Assembly: GCA_009691715.1 (NCBI GenBank)
Contig: SIAN01000002.1
Coordinates: 62,001-126,000 of the forward strand
Length of the DNA stretch: 64,000 nucleotides
Direction of reading: 5' to 3'
Source: Planctomycetota bacterium
GTDB taxonomy: Bacteria > Planctomycetota > B15-G4 > SIAN01
Position numbers and translations under genes: made by a program. The notes below the pieces were generated by a model. It searched no databases. It saw nothing but the letters and a program-made list of their open reading frames with translations, and had not been told where the DNA came from. Below are positions 25,537-35,778 of the stretch, in pieces; positions within the stretch are counted from its first letter, which is position 1; every line of letters starts with the position of its first letter.

Positions 25537-27975
25537 ATGACTGCTGCTTGGATCGCTCCGCTGGCCTGCGTCGCGCTTTTCACCTCGGTCGCGCCGCCTC
25601 CCACCGCGCCGCCTCGGCCGCGGTCCACCGCCGCGTCCGCCGACTTCCTGCTGGCGCCGACCAGAGTCGAGGCGTCGCTCGACGACTCCGGGGAGCTGTT
25701 CGAGTCGATCGCGATCGATGGCGGTGCCGGCGGCAAGGAGTGGCAGCGCGCGCGACTCACGTTCGCTCTTCCGGCCGTGATCGAGACGGGCGCCTGGATG
25801 CTCGCGGTTGGCGGGCCGGACCTCGCGGCACAGGTGACACTCAATCGGCAGGCGCTCGGGACAGTGCCCGATGTCTACGCCGACGAACCAGTCTTGCGCT
25901 TCGGTCCGCGCTTCACGCTCTCGGCAGCGCGATTTCCGGCGGGAAGCGTGACGTTCGAGGTCGCGTTCACCGGCGAGCGTAGAGGACGTGGTCTCGAACG
26001 GGGCCCGGCGTGGCTGGCGAGTCCGCTGCCGGCCGATCGCGCGTTCCAGTCGGCACAGGTCGATGGGCAGGTGTTCGGTCCGGCAAACTTTGCGAGCGCC
26101 GTGACCATCACGAGCGATGGCCTCGCGCTCGAACGCATCTGCTTCAAGTCGATCGAGGATGGTGACCTGCTGCGCGCCGCAGGGCAGCTCGACTTCTCGC
26201 TCGTCGATCGCGATCGAGGAGGCGAGGTAACCGCGCGAAAACTGGCCATGCGACGCGGCACCGCCATCTTCCCGACCAGCTCCGTCACCTGGGAAGACGG
26301 TCGGTTCGCCGCGTTGCAAACGCAGGTCGCGATCACCGCCGGCATCGCGACCAGTCCGCTGCGATTCTGCGACTCGAAGGTGATCGTCGTCGAGGTCACC
26401 CAGACGGTGCTACGCACCGCGTTCCAGCACTTCTGGAACATTCGGTTCATGCCGGGAATCGGCGGGCCGCTGCGGGTGACGCGCGAGAAGGGGATGATCC
26501 TGCTCGCCAACGAACGGGTCGGGTTGGTGGCGACGGCCGGCCTGCCGATCGGCGACGAGAGCGCTCCCTGTGGGATCGAGATCGAGCTCACCTCCACCGG
26601 TGGCGGCGCACCCGACGACGCCACACCCAAGTCGCGCCCCGCGTCGATGTTGCTGGCGGTCGTCGGTTTCGAACCGGCGGGCGACCCATCGCAAGCTGAC
26701 TCGATGCTCGACTTGGCGCGCAGCGTGCTCGCCGACTGCGAGGCGAACCGCGCTGCCGCCGGGCTGCTCGCCGGCTCGATCGCGCTCGAGCCATCGATCG
26801 GTGCTGCGACCCTCGGGACCGGCGCACGCAAGGCGGCGATCGCGACGCTGTCGGGCGCCGCGCGGCGCGGCACGCGGTACATGTTCGCGCCCGGCGGTTC
26901 GACCAGCAGTCCCGAGGCCTTCTGGGGCGACACCTTCAGCCTGCTGCACTTCCCGAACCACGAGCGCGGCGCGGTCGAACTGCTGCTCGCATCGATCGAC
27001 GACGACGGAGCGTTGCGGCTCGACCAACCCGGTGACGCGGGCGACGTCGAACTCGCCGCAGCCGGCGGCTACGCCGTGCTGCGCGCGTGCCGGTGGTTGC
27101 GCTGGACCAACGACGGTGACCGGTTCAAGCCAATGTTGGCGCCGATCGAACGCGCGCTGGGGTTCGCCGATCGCTGCGATCTTTCACCAGCGCCAGCGAG
27201 CCGCGACGTGACACCGCTGCATGCGGCACTCGTACGCGCTGCTGCTCACCGCGAGCTCGCGGCGACGCTGAACTCGATCGGCCTCGAGGCCGCGGCGAGC
27301 GCTCGCCATGGAGCGCGCGCGGAGCAGGAACTCGCGCAACTGCTCGCGGCGCCGGGCGACGGCGGGCGCCTCGATGCCGAAGGATTCGCGGAACTTTCCG
27401 GTGGCGACGCGCGCGACGCGGCCGTCGCCTTGGCGCTCGAACTCGTCGACGGATCCGCTGATGCGGCCGTCGCAAAGCAGGTGGCGCCAGGCAAGCGGCC
27501 GTACGACGAGACCGACTGGCGCGACGCCCTGGTGGCGCGCGGGCTGCTCGTCGCGGGCCGCACCAAGACGCTCGGCCGCTGGCTCGACACCGTTGACAAC
27601 CGCTGGAAGCAGATCGCGCAGCCGGAGGGCGCTGGAATCGCGAGTTGGCACGGCGTGCTGCTGTTCGGGATGCTCGGCGCGCGCAGGCACGACTTCGGCA
27701 CGTTCGAGCTGCGTCCACGCATCCCGGACTACCATTTCCTGCGCACGACGATCCGGCTTCCGGAAGGCCCGTTGCGCTTCAACGTGTCGGTGCCCGATGG
27801 CCAGTTCGAGCGGCAGGTGATCGTCATCAACGACTCGAGCAGCGATCTGCTGGTGCGCCTCGGCATCCCCAACGGTTCGGCTGCGGGGGAAAGGGTCACG
27901 CACGGCGACCTCGTCCACGCGTTCCACGGCGAAGTGCTCTCGCCGAAGGAGACTTGGCGAACACGGTTGCGCTGA
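25537..27975 (+). CDS. Large secreted protein, possible alpha-toroid glycosidase-like fold
   Basis: An 812-residue protein with a probable signal peptide (MTAAWIAPLACVALFTSVA) behind AAAGG. The first 380 residues look like beta-sandwich domains. From about 400 to 700, amphipathic helices alternate with loops (ARSVLADCEANRAAAGLLAG, HAALVRAAAHRELAATLNSI), suggesting a six-hairpin or toroid core. The C-terminus returns to beta structure (YHFLRTTIRLPEGPLRFNV). This order recalls glycoside hydrolases with toroid domains, but no catalytic motif was recognised, so the call is only structural. No neighbouring carbohydrate genes support it. Confidence 0.55.
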   Translation: MTAAWIAPLACVALFTSVAPPPTAPPRPRSTAASADFLLAPTRVEASLDDSGELFESIAIDGGAGGKEWQRARLTFALPAVIETGAWMLAVGGPDLAAQVTLNRQALGTVPDVYADEPVLRFGPRFTLSAARFPAGSVTFEVAFTGERRGRGLERGPAWLASPLPADRAFQSAQVDGQVFGPANFASAVTITSDGLALERICFKSIEDGDLLRAAGQLDFSLVDRDRGGEVTARKLAMRRGTAIFPTSSVTWEDGRFAALQTQVAITAGIATSPLRFCDSKVIVVEVTQTVLRTAFQHFWNIRFMPGIGGPLRVTREKGMILLANERVGLVATAGLPIGDESAPCGIEIELTSTGGGAPDDATPKSRPASMLLAVVGFEPAGDPSQADSMLDLARSVLADCEANRAAAGLLAGSIALEPSIGAATLGTGARKAAIATLSGAARRGTRYMFAPGGSTSSPEAFWGDTFSLLHFPNHERGAVELLLASIDDDGALRLDQPGDAGDVELAAAGGYAVLRACRWLRWTNDGDRFKPMLAPIERALGFADRCDLSPAPASRDVTPLHAALVRAAAHRELAATLNSIGLEAAASARHGARAEQELAQLLAAPGDGGRLDAEGFAELSGGDARDAAVALALELVDGSADAAVAKQVAPGKRPYDETDWRDALVARGLLVAGRTKTLGRWLDTVDNRWKQIAQPEGAGIASWHGVLLFGMLGARRHDFGTFELRPRIPDYHFLRTTIRLPEGPLRFNVSVPDGQFERQVIVINDSSSDLLVRLGIPNGSAAGERVTHGDLVHAFHGEVLSPKETWRTRLR

Positions 27976-28073
27976 GCCACGCGGCGTCGCAAAAGCGGCT
28001 CCATTTGCGGTTGCGAAACGTCCGAAGAGCCGGACATCCCGTCTTTTCGGAGCAAGTCTTGGCAGCGCAACAG

Positions 28074-28400
28074 ATGGATGCGAGCCGCGTTGCATCGGCA
28101 CACGCCAACGGCACCACCCTCTTCGCCGTCGCGGCAGGCGATCCCGCGAAGCAACTGGACGAATCGACGCTGAGCCATGTCTTTTCATGCCGGAGCTGCA
28201 GCGCGACGGTGCGCGAGATCCGGTCGGGCCTCTCGGCCATCGCAACCGACCCCGAACCGAACGCCCTCCCCACCCTCCGCGAGCCGGTCGACGACGAAAG
28301 CCCACGTTCGCGGAGGATGGTGATCAAACTCATCGCGATCGGAGCACTTCTCGCCGGCGCACTGCTTTGGATGCGGGCGTTCGCAGCCGGTCTCCACTGA
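28074..28400 (+). CDS. Small membrane protein with ZAS-like anti-sigma motif
   Basis: A 108-residue product. HVFSCRSC near residue 36 fits the HxxxCxxC zinc motif of ZAS anti-sigma factors, followed by a short helix, an acidic linker, and one C-terminal membrane helix (VIKLIAIGALLAGALLWMRA). This is the layout of membrane-bound anti-sigma factors for ECF sigma factors. No sigma factor gene is adjacent. The start is uncertain; the frame is open upstream into the preceding gene, and the ATG at 28074 has no strong ribosome site. Confidence 0.45.
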   Translation: MDASRVASAHANGTTLFAVAAGDPAKQLDESTLSHVFSCRSCSATVREIRSGLSAIATDPEPNALPTLREPVDDESPRSRRMVIKLIAIGALLAGALLWMRAFAAGLH

Positions 28401-28413
28401 GCCCTCGCGCGCT

Positions 28414-28743
28414 TCAGCTGCGCTCGACGAGCTCGAACTCGCGCGCCACCAGCCGGTAGTGCCGCGGCACGGTCGCGTAGCGGACGCGCAGCTCGACGCA
28501 GGTTTCGCCCGCTGCGATCGAGACGACTCTCAGCCACTCGACCACTCCGGGTGCGCCGTCCCACGGGCCGAGCAGGTTGGTCGCCACGACCCCGCGCGCG
28601 CATAACTCGTGGCGCGCCGTGCGCAGGCGCAGCGTCGCGATGGCGACGTCGAGAGCGACCGTTTCGAGAACTTCCTCCACCACGAGCACAGCTCCAGTGG
28701 CGAATGCCGCCGGCGGCACGCGATCAGAGACCGCCATCGTCAC
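28414..28743 (-). CDS. Hypothetical protein at the end of the aromatic-CoA operon
   Basis: A 109-residue protein with alternating hydrophobic strands (GAVLVVEEVLETVALDVAIATL, ETCVELRVRYATVP). It may be a hotdog-like or small beta-barrel protein; no motif identifies it. Its ATG overlaps the stop of the thioesterase gene by four bases, so it is the last gene of the ten-gene series starting at 36572. A role as an accessory subunit or second thioesterase is possible but unsupported. Confidence 0.6.
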   Translation of the reverse strand: MTMAVSDRVPPAAFATGAVLVVEEVLETVALDVAIATLRLRTARHELCARGVVATNLLGPWDGAPGVVEWLRVVSIAAGETCVELRVRYATVPRHYRLVAREFELVERS

Positions 28744-29165
28744 GAGCCTCGCGCCGGCGCCACCAGCGCGGCTGCAAAACGGACTCGATACCGCTCCGGC
28801 AGCGGTTGCGGCTTCAGCGTGTCGAGTGCGACGCAGACGACCGTCACACGCGCGCGCGCGCGCAGGTCACCTTGTGCCCCGAACAGTTCGTAGCGGAAGC
28901 GCGAGGAGCTATTGCCGATCTCCTCGAGAGCGACCGTCAACCGGAGCAGTTCGCCAAACCGGGTCGGCTTGACGAACTCGACCTTGAGGTCGACCGCGGG
29001 GAAACCGAGATTCTCGCGCTCCAGCACGGTCACGTAGGGCACGCCGACGAACCCTTCCCAGAACTCCTCGAAAGCGACGTGGAGCCAGTGCACGACGCGC
29101 GGGTAGTAGGCGATGCCCGCCCGGTCGACATCGCTGAAGCGAACCTTGATCGTCGTCTCGAACAA
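28740..29165 (-). CDS. Acyl-CoA thioesterase, 4-hydroxybenzoyl-CoA thioesterase type
   Basis: A 141-residue hotdog-fold protein. FSDVDRAGIAYYPRVVHWLH contains the active-site Asp and the long central helix typical of 4HBT enzymes. FPAVDLKVEFVKPTRFGELL is the following strand pair. The enzyme hydrolyses aryl- or acyl-CoA thioesters and could release trapped CoA in the pathway. It lies between the creatininase-like gene and a small hypothetical gene, with a four-base overlap to the latter. Confidence 0.85.
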   Translation of the reverse strand: MFETTIKVRFSDVDRAGIAYYPRVVHWLHVAFEEFWEGFVGVPYVTVLERENLGFPAVDLKVEFVKPTRFGELLRLTVALEEIGNSSSRFRYELFGAQGDLRARARVTVVCVALDTLKPQPLPERYRVRFAAALVAPARGS

Positions 29166-29178
29166 GCGCAGCTCCGTT

Positions 29179-29937
29179 TCAACCCCCCGCCGGCGACGCC
29201 ACGGCCAGCAACTCCTCGGCGAGAAGTTCGCCGAGCGTCGCGATCAAGGAACGACCGACAGCGGGATCGGCCGCACTCGGCTGCCCGAAGTAGGCCTGAA
29301 GCCCGCCCGCTTCGACAAAGGTCTTCCTGCCGGCCGCAAGTTCGTCGGCCAGCGACTTCGGGTTTGGCGGGAGCGCGCGCCGTGCGCCTTCGCGCACGAG
29401 TTCCGGCCGTGACGCCAGGATCATCGACCCCTCGAACGAACCGGCGTGGCATGCGCCGCTCCTGAATTCGTCGCCGAGCCGCTCGGCGTAGATCCGGCGC
29501 ACCAGGTCGGGGCAACAAGTCGGCAAACCTGCGGCGGTCGCCGCTTCGGCTGCCGCACGAAGCGTCCGGCGATGCTCCGGCTCGAGATGGCAGTTGGCGA
29601 TGCCGAGACGACCGCAACCAATGCGCTTCAGCGCCACTGCCAGATCGGCGACGAGGCCCTTCAGCGTCGCCGGGGAGATCGAGAGCGTGCCGAAGAAGTC
29701 GCGCGCGCACTCCGTCACTCCGTAGTGCAGCGACGGCAACAGCATGACGACATGCGACGCCGCCTCGAGCCGCGCCGCCGCCGCCTGCGCCATCGACTCC
29801 GCCAGGATCGTGTCCGTCGCGAGCGGCAGGTGCGGGCCATGCGCTTCGACCGAGCCGACCGGCAGCAGCGCGATGAACGGCCGCCCGGACAGCGCAGCCG
29901 CCGCTTCGCTCCAAGGCAGTTCGGCGAGTCGGATCAT
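29179..29937 (-). CDS. Creatininase-family amidohydrolase
   Basis: A 252-residue protein. The metal-binding segment LLPVGSVEAHGPHLPLATDT and later LGIANCHLEPEHRRTLRAAA match the creatininase family, which includes creatinine amidohydrolase, MftE and FAPy deformylase. Its ATG overlaps the stop of the aryl-CoA ligase by four bases and has GGAGAG upstream. In this operon a C-N bond hydrolase could open or deformylate a nitrogen-containing aromatic intermediate, for example N-formylkynurenine, but that specific role is inference. Confidence 0.82.
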   Translation of the reverse strand: MIRLAELPWSEAAAALSGRPFIALLPVGSVEAHGPHLPLATDTILAESMAQAAAARLEAASHVVMLLPSLHYGVTECARDFFGTLSISPATLKGLVADLAVALKRIGCGRLGIANCHLEPEHRRTLRAAAEAATAAGLPTCCPDLVRRIYAERLGDEFRSGACHAGSFEGSMILASRPELVREGARRALPPNPKSLADELAAGRKTFVEAGGLQAYFGQPSAADPAVGRSLIATLGELLAEELLAVASPAGG

Positions 29938-31523
29938 GCTCTCTCCGCCGTGTTCGCCCGCGCTCGCAGTTCGTTGCGGGCGATCTTCCCGCGGTCGTTG
30001 CGCGGCAGCGCGTCGAGGAAGCGCACTCTCCTCGGGGCCTTGTAGTTGGCGAGCTTCGCTCGAGCATGGGCCACAATCGACTCGGCAGACGAAGGCGTCG
30101 CCGCCTCTCCGTCGTGCAACGCCACCCACGCCAACGGCGTGACCAGCCCGCGTTCGTCCTCGCAACCGACCACACAGCACTCGCGCACCGCCGGATGCCC
30201 GAGCAGGCACTCCTCGACCTCGCGCGGCGCGACCCAGATTCCGGCGACTTTCAGCAGTTCGTCGCCGCGCCCCTCGTACCAGTAGCGTCCATCGCGATCA
30301 CGCCGGAACAGGTCGCCGCTGACGCAGGTGTCACCCTTGAAGGTCGCGCGCGATTTCTTCGCATCCTCGAAGTAGCCCTGCGCCACGGACGGGCCGCTCA
30401 CGTGCAGCGCGCCGACTTCTCCGTCGGCGACGTCACGCCCGTCATCGCCGACGATCCGCGCGGAATAGCCCGGAACCACTCGCCCGAGCGAACCAGCGAC
30501 CACATCGCTGGGTGCGTTGCTGATGTAGATGTGGAACATCTCCGCCGAGCCGATGCCGTCGAGGATGTCGACCCCGAAACGCGCACGGAATGCCGTGGCG
30601 AGCTGTGGCGGAAGGGCCTCGCCCGCCGAGAGCACGAGTCGCAGCGACGTGAACGCGTCGGCGACACGAACCGGATCGAGTTCGAGGATCCCGCTGAGCG
30701 TGGTCGGCACCGTGGCCAGCAGCGTCGGCCGGTGGCGTGTCGCTTGCTGCAGCACCACCTCAGGCTTGCTCGGTTCCGGGAACAGCGCCGTCGTCGCGCC
30801 GACGGAGAACGGAAACATCAGGTTGGTCCCGGTGGCGTAGCCGAAGAAGAGCTTGCTCACCGCCATCGTGACGTCGCTCTCGCGCAGACCGAGCAGTTCC
30901 TTGGCGTAGTGATCGATGTTCCAGGCGAAGTCGGCGTGGTAGTGCATCGCCGCCTTCGGCTTGCCCGACGTCCCCGAAGTGAACAGCCAGCCGCACAGAT
31001 CGTCTCGGTGCGAGTCGAACGGCGCCGCGGCCGCCGTCTCGGCGGCGATGGCTGCCGCAAAGGGCACCGCAGCGAACCCGCCACGCGACTCGACGCAGGC
31101 GTCGGCGCCGGCTCCCACCACCACCGCCGCGCGGAGGAATCGCGCACCACGAGCGCCCTGCACGAACGGCGCCCAGGCGTCAACGTGGACGAAGGCGACC
31201 GGAGCGCGCGAATAGTCGAGGTAGTAGGCGTATTCCTCGGCCGACAATCGCGGGTTGACCATCGCGAAGACGCCGCCCGCGCGCACCGTCCCGAGCCAGC
31301 AAGCAACGAACTCGATCCCGTCGGGGAGCACCAGCAGGGCGCGCTGCTCGTGCTGGTGGCCGAGGCGCTTCAGCAGCGCGTGAACGCGCGCCGCCGCGTC
31401 CGCGACCTCGGCGTAGGTGCGATCACCGGCATCGGCGCGCACCGCCACCTTCCCGGGCCGCACCGCGACGTTGTGATCCAGCAACCAACTCGCGAGATTG
31501 AACCGATCGGGGTACTCGACCAT
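29934..31523 (-). CDS. Benzoate/aminobenzoate-CoA ligase-like enzyme
   Basis: About 529 residues of the ANL superfamily. LFTSGTSGKPKAAMHYHADF is the phosphate-binding loop; KLFFGYATGTNLMFPFSVGA, LDGIGSAEMFHIYISN and GDELLKVAGIWVAPREVEE are close to benzoate-CoA ligases. The C-terminal catalytic Lys is in NDRGKIARNELR. The enzyme would form an aryl-CoA from an aromatic acid, ATP and CoA. The ATG at 31523 has GGAG six bases upstream; a GTG at 31538 with GGAGGG is an alternative. With a kynureninase gene next to it, anthranilate is a likely substrate. Confidence 0.88.
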   Translation of the reverse strand: MVEYPDRFNLASWLLDHNVAVRPGKVAVRADAGDRTYAEVADAAARVHALLKRLGHQHEQRALLVLPDGIEFVACWLGTVRAGGVFAMVNPRLSAEEYAYYLDYSRAPVAFVHVDAWAPFVQGARGARFLRAAVVVGAGADACVESRGGFAAVPFAAAIAAETAAAAPFDSHRDDLCGWLFTSGTSGKPKAAMHYHADFAWNIDHYAKELLGLRESDVTMAVSKLFFGYATGTNLMFPFSVGATTALFPEPSKPEVVLQQATRHRPTLLATVPTTLSGILELDPVRVADAFTSLRLVLSAGEALPPQLATAFRARFGVDILDGIGSAEMFHIYISNAPSDVVAGSLGRVVPGYSARIVGDDGRDVADGEVGALHVSGPSVAQGYFEDAKKSRATFKGDTCVSGDLFRRDRDGRYWYEGRGDELLKVAGIWVAPREVEECLLGHPAVRECCVVGCEDERGLVTPLAWVALHDGEAATPSSAESIVAHARAKLANYKAPRRVRFLDALPRNDRGKIARNELRARANTAERA

Positions 31524-31557
31524 CGCACGCTCCGCCACAAGGCCCTCCGAGCACCGG

Positions 31558-32844
31558 TCAGTACGCCGCGCCGCCCTGGTGCTTCTCGAAGGCGCGAGTC
31601 TTCACGATCTCGACGATCTGGTCGAGGCAAAGTCGCAGCTCGTCGTCGCTGTTGTAGAAGTGCGGCGAGACCCGGATGCCAGCGCCCGGCCGGAAGTCGA
31701 CCAGGATTTCGCGCTGCGCCAGGGTCTTCACCACCGCGGCTCCGAGGCGATCATCGAGGACTGCCGTCGCGCTCGATACGGTGGCGCGCGCGCCGGCGCC
31801 GCCACACTCGAGCAACGGCGTCGGATCGACGGTGATCGTGCCGCCGCGGCGGGCCGGGTCTTCAGGCGAGGTCACGCGCAGGCCGCGCTCGGCGGCTTCG
31901 CCGCGCAGCAGTTCAGTCTGCCGCTGCGACTTCCGCCGGATGGCGGCGACGCCGATTTCGCGAATCGTCTTGTAGCCCGGCAGTGCCGCGAACATCGCCG
32001 GCACCGCTGGACTGCCGTGCAAGAAGCGGTAATTCGTCTCGGCGTACTCGATCGGTCCGGGCACGAAGTCAAACGGCGCGCGGTGCGCCATCCAGCCGGT
32101 CACGCGCGGCTCGAACTTTGGGCGCAGGTCGGGTCGGACATAGAGCCAGCCCGCGCCCGGCCCGCCGCAGAGCCACTTGACCGAGCCGCCGCAGGCGAAA
32201 TCGACCTCGAGATCGCGCAGCGAGAATGGCACCGTACCGGCCGATTGGTAGCAGTCGAGGACGACCATCGCCCCCACCGAATGGGCCTTCGCGATGATCG
32301 CCTTGGCATCCTGCAGCCAGGCGCTCTTGTAGAGCACGTGGGAGATCGGAACCAGCAGTGTCTGCTCGTCGATGGCGTCGAGCAGCAGCTCCGTCGGCAC
32401 CGTCATCCCGTCGGGCGAGGCGACTTCGCGGATCACGGCGCCGTCGCGCGCGCGCGCCTCCCAGACGTACATCACGGTCGGGAAGTTGAGCGAGGTGTAG
32501 ACGATCTTGTTGCGCGGTGGTCGGTAGTCGAAGCAACTCGCCACGATCGACTGGCAGAGCGATACGTTCTGCTGCATGACGATCGAGCCGTGCGGCGCAT
32601 CGAGAATGTCGCAGAGCACGTCGCCGGTCGATCCCGGCATGGCCCACCAGCCCTCGGCCCACGACCGGATGCCGCGCTCGGCCCACATCGTCGCGTACTC
32701 GCGCATCGAGTCGAACACGCCGCGATGCATCGCGCCGAGCGAATGGCTGATCAGGTAGGTCGACTTCGCAAGGATCGGGAAGTCGGCGCGCCGTGCCAGC
32801 AGCGCCGCCTCGTCCGTCCGCGAGTCGGGCGGCAGCGCGTTCAT
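31558..32844 (-). CDS. Kynureninase-like class V aminotransferase-fold enzyme
   Basis: A 428-residue PLP enzyme. VVLDCYQSAGTVPFSLRDLE and GGSVKWLCGGPGAGWLYVRP (with the PLP Lys) followed by GWMAHRAPFDF and RFLHGSPAVPAMFAALPG closely follow kynureninase. Kynureninase splits kynurenine into anthranilate and alanine. Its ATG overlaps the ferredoxin-like gene stop by four bases. The gene downstream is an aryl-CoA ligase, which would activate anthranilate. An isopenicillin-epimerase-like class V enzyme is the alternative. Confidence 0.72.
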   Translation of the reverse strand: MNALPPDSRTDEAALLARRADFPILAKSTYLISHSLGAMHRGVFDSMREYATMWAERGIRSWAEGWWAMPGSTGDVLCDILDAPHGSIVMQQNVSLCQSIVASCFDYRPPRNKIVYTSLNFPTVMYVWEARARDGAVIREVASPDGMTVPTELLLDAIDEQTLLVPISHVLYKSAWLQDAKAIIAKAHSVGAMVVLDCYQSAGTVPFSLRDLEVDFACGGSVKWLCGGPGAGWLYVRPDLRPKFEPRVTGWMAHRAPFDFVPGPIEYAETNYRFLHGSPAVPAMFAALPGYKTIREIGVAAIRRKSQRQTELLRGEAAERGLRVTSPEDPARRGGTITVDPTPLLECGGAGARATVSSATAVLDDRLGAAVVKTLAQREILVDFRPGAGIRVSPHFYNSDDELRLCLDQIVEIVKTRAFEKHQGGAAY

Positions 32845-33221
32845 CGCGAGACTCCGCAGGAAGGGCCGCTCGCGCCGCCGCCGCCAGCCGCTGCCTTGCC
32901 GGTCAGCTTCGTATCCGGGATGCGCAGTCGATCGATCACCTTGCCGGCGACGAGCGCCTCCACGATCTCCGGCACGTCGGCGACCGTCACTCCGCCGTAC
33001 CACACCTGCTCGGGGTAGACCACCATCGTGACGCCGAACGCGCACTGGTCGAGACAGCCCGCGCCGTTCGCACGCACAAGACCCTTCTGCCCGCGCTTCT
33101 CCAGTTCGTCCTTGAGGCGCGCGCGCACTTCCGCGGAGCCCTTCGCCGAGCAGCAGCCGCGCGGCGACTCGGGTGGCCGCACGTTCTCGCAGACGAACAC
33201 GTGATGCTCGAACCGTGCCAC
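32841..33221 (-). CDS. Thioredoxin-like 2Fe-2S ferredoxin
   Basis: A 126-residue protein. Cys residues in VFVCENVRP, GCCSAKGS and AGCLDQCAFG, followed by VVYPEQVWYGGV, are the pattern of thioredoxin-like 2Fe-2S ferredoxins. It probably donates electrons to an oxidoreductase of the operon, such as the acyl-CoA dehydrogenase or an oxygenase encoded elsewhere. Start is GTG with AGGGG about ten bases upstream. The Gly/Ala-rich tail is probably flexible. Confidence 0.85.
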   Translation of the reverse strand: MARFEHHVFVCENVRPPESPRGCCSAKGSAEVRARLKDELEKRGQKGLVRANGAGCLDQCAFGVTMVVYPEQVWYGGVTVADVPEIVEALVAGKVIDRLRIPDTKLTGKAAAGGGGASGPSCGVSR

Positions 33222-33228
33222 GATGTGC

Positions 33229-34424
<1,196 letters not shown>

Positions 34425-34428
<4 letters not shown>

Positions 34429-35243
34429 GCGCCGCCTCCCTCGCGCCGGAACTTCGGCGCACGCTTCTCCACGAACGCGCGATTCGCCTCGCGGAAATCA
34501 GGGTCGCGCATGCACAGCGCCTGCGCCTGCGCCTCGGCCTCGATCGCGCTGCCGAGGTCCATCGAGAGCTCGCGATTCAGCATCTCTTTGGTCATCTGCA
34601 GACCGACCTGCGGCCCGTCGGCGAGCTCGCGCGCCAACGCCGTCGCACGAGCCATCAGCTCGCTCTCTGCGACCACCTCGTGATAGAGCCCGATCCGCAG
34701 CGCCTCGTCGGCGGCGAGGAAGTTGCCCCGCATCAGCAAGCTGGTCGCGTGACCCATCCCGATGAGCCGCGGCAGCAGGAAGCCCGCGCCCATGTCGGCT
34801 CCCGAGAGCCCGACCTTGGTGAACAGGAACGCGATCTTCGCGGTCGTCGCGGCGACGCGGAAATCGGCGGCGATCGCCATCACCGCGCCCGCGCCGCAGG
34901 TCGTGCCGTTCAGCGCGGCGACGATCGGCGTCCGCAGCTGGCGCATGTGGAGGATCAGCTCACCGGTGAGGCGCGCGAACTGCAGCAACTCGACGGCGTC
35001 CATCGCAAGCAGCGGCTGGATGATGTCGAGGGCATCGCCGCCGGAGCAGAACGCGCGGCCGGTCCCGGTCAGTACCACGGCTCGCACTGCCGGTCGGTGC
35101 TGCAGCATGCGGAACGTGTCGGCAAGCTCGCGGTAGCTGGCGAAGGTCAGCGCGTTCAGCCGCTCGGGCCGATCGAGGCGGATCGTGGCGACGCCGCGGT
35201 CGTCCTCTTGGTAACGGAAAGTGGTCGGCTGCGGGCGTTCCAT
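34425..35243 (-). CDS. Enoyl-CoA hydratase/isomerase family protein
   Basis: A 272-residue crotonase-fold protein. GRAFCSGGDALDIIQPLL and LNGTTCGAGAVMAIAADFRV form the oxyanion hole; FLFTKVGLSGADMGAGFLLP carries the region of catalytic acids, where the usual second Glu appears replaced by Asp. Crotonase members hydrate enoyl-CoA, cleave rings or isomerise. Position in the operon, between RidA and acyl-CoA dehydrogenase, fits hydration or ring opening of an aromatic-derived CoA ester. Confidence 0.9.
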
Positions 35244-35253
35244 CGCGCCCGTT

Positions 35254-35778
35254 TTACGGCGCCGCAGGTCGCGGCGGAGCGACCGTGTGGTCGGGCGGGT
35301 CGGGTGGCAGCGCGGCAGTCGCCTCGATCTCGACCTTCGCGCCCGGCTCGACCAGCCCCTTGACCTCGATCAGCGTTGCCGCCGGGAACACGCGGCCGAG
35401 GACTGCCCGGTAGCGCTCGCCGACCTCCGCGAGCGCCCCGACGTACTCCGTCTTGTCGGTCACGTAGTAGGTGAGTCGCAGCAAATGTTCGGGGGCGCCG
35501 CCCGCCGCTTCGAGCACGGCGCGGACGTTTTTCAGCGCCTGCCCGAACTGCGCGGCGAAGTCGCTTCCGACCAGTCGTTCGCGCTCGTCCCAGCCGACCT
35601 GCCCGGCGATCGTGAGCAGGCGCGCGCCGGCCGGCGCGAGGCGACCGTTGCTGTAGCCCTTCGGGCGCGGCCAACCCGGCGGTTCGATCGATCGCGGCAC
35701 CGCGCCAATACCGGCGCGTCGCGGGCGGCTCTTCGCGGCGCCGCTCTTTCCGTCGCCGTTTTTCCCGCCGCCGCTCAT
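35254..35778 (-). CDS. RidA-family deaminase
   Basis: A 174-residue protein with a Lys/Arg-rich first 25 residues and a YjgF/RidA domain: PKGYSNGRLAPAGARLLTIA, GQVGWD, QFGQALKNVRAVLEAAGG, LLRLTYYVTDK and AATLIEVKGL. RidA proteins hydrolyse reactive enamines or imines. In aromatic pathways a relative acts as 2-aminomuconate deaminase. The usual RidA Arg in the last strand is replaced around EVKGLVEPGAKVEIEATA, so classical 2-aminoacrylate deaminase activity is less likely. It overlaps the SDR gene by four bases. Confidence 0.88.
   Translation of the reverse strand: MSGGGKNGDGKSGAAKSRPRRAGIGAVPRSIEPPGWPRPKGYSNGRLAPAGARLLTIAGQVGWDERERLVGSDFAAQFGQALKNVRAVLEAAGGAPEHLLRLTYYVTDKTEYVGALAEVGERYRAVLGRVFPAATLIEVKGLVEPGAKVEIEATAALPPDPPDHTVAPPRPAAP

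Noticed and set aside
23977..26319. A 780-codon open frame on the minus strand
   Set aside because: It lies opposite the esterase gene and the first part of the large secreted protein gene and has Arg/Ala/Glu-rich shadow composition without any motif.
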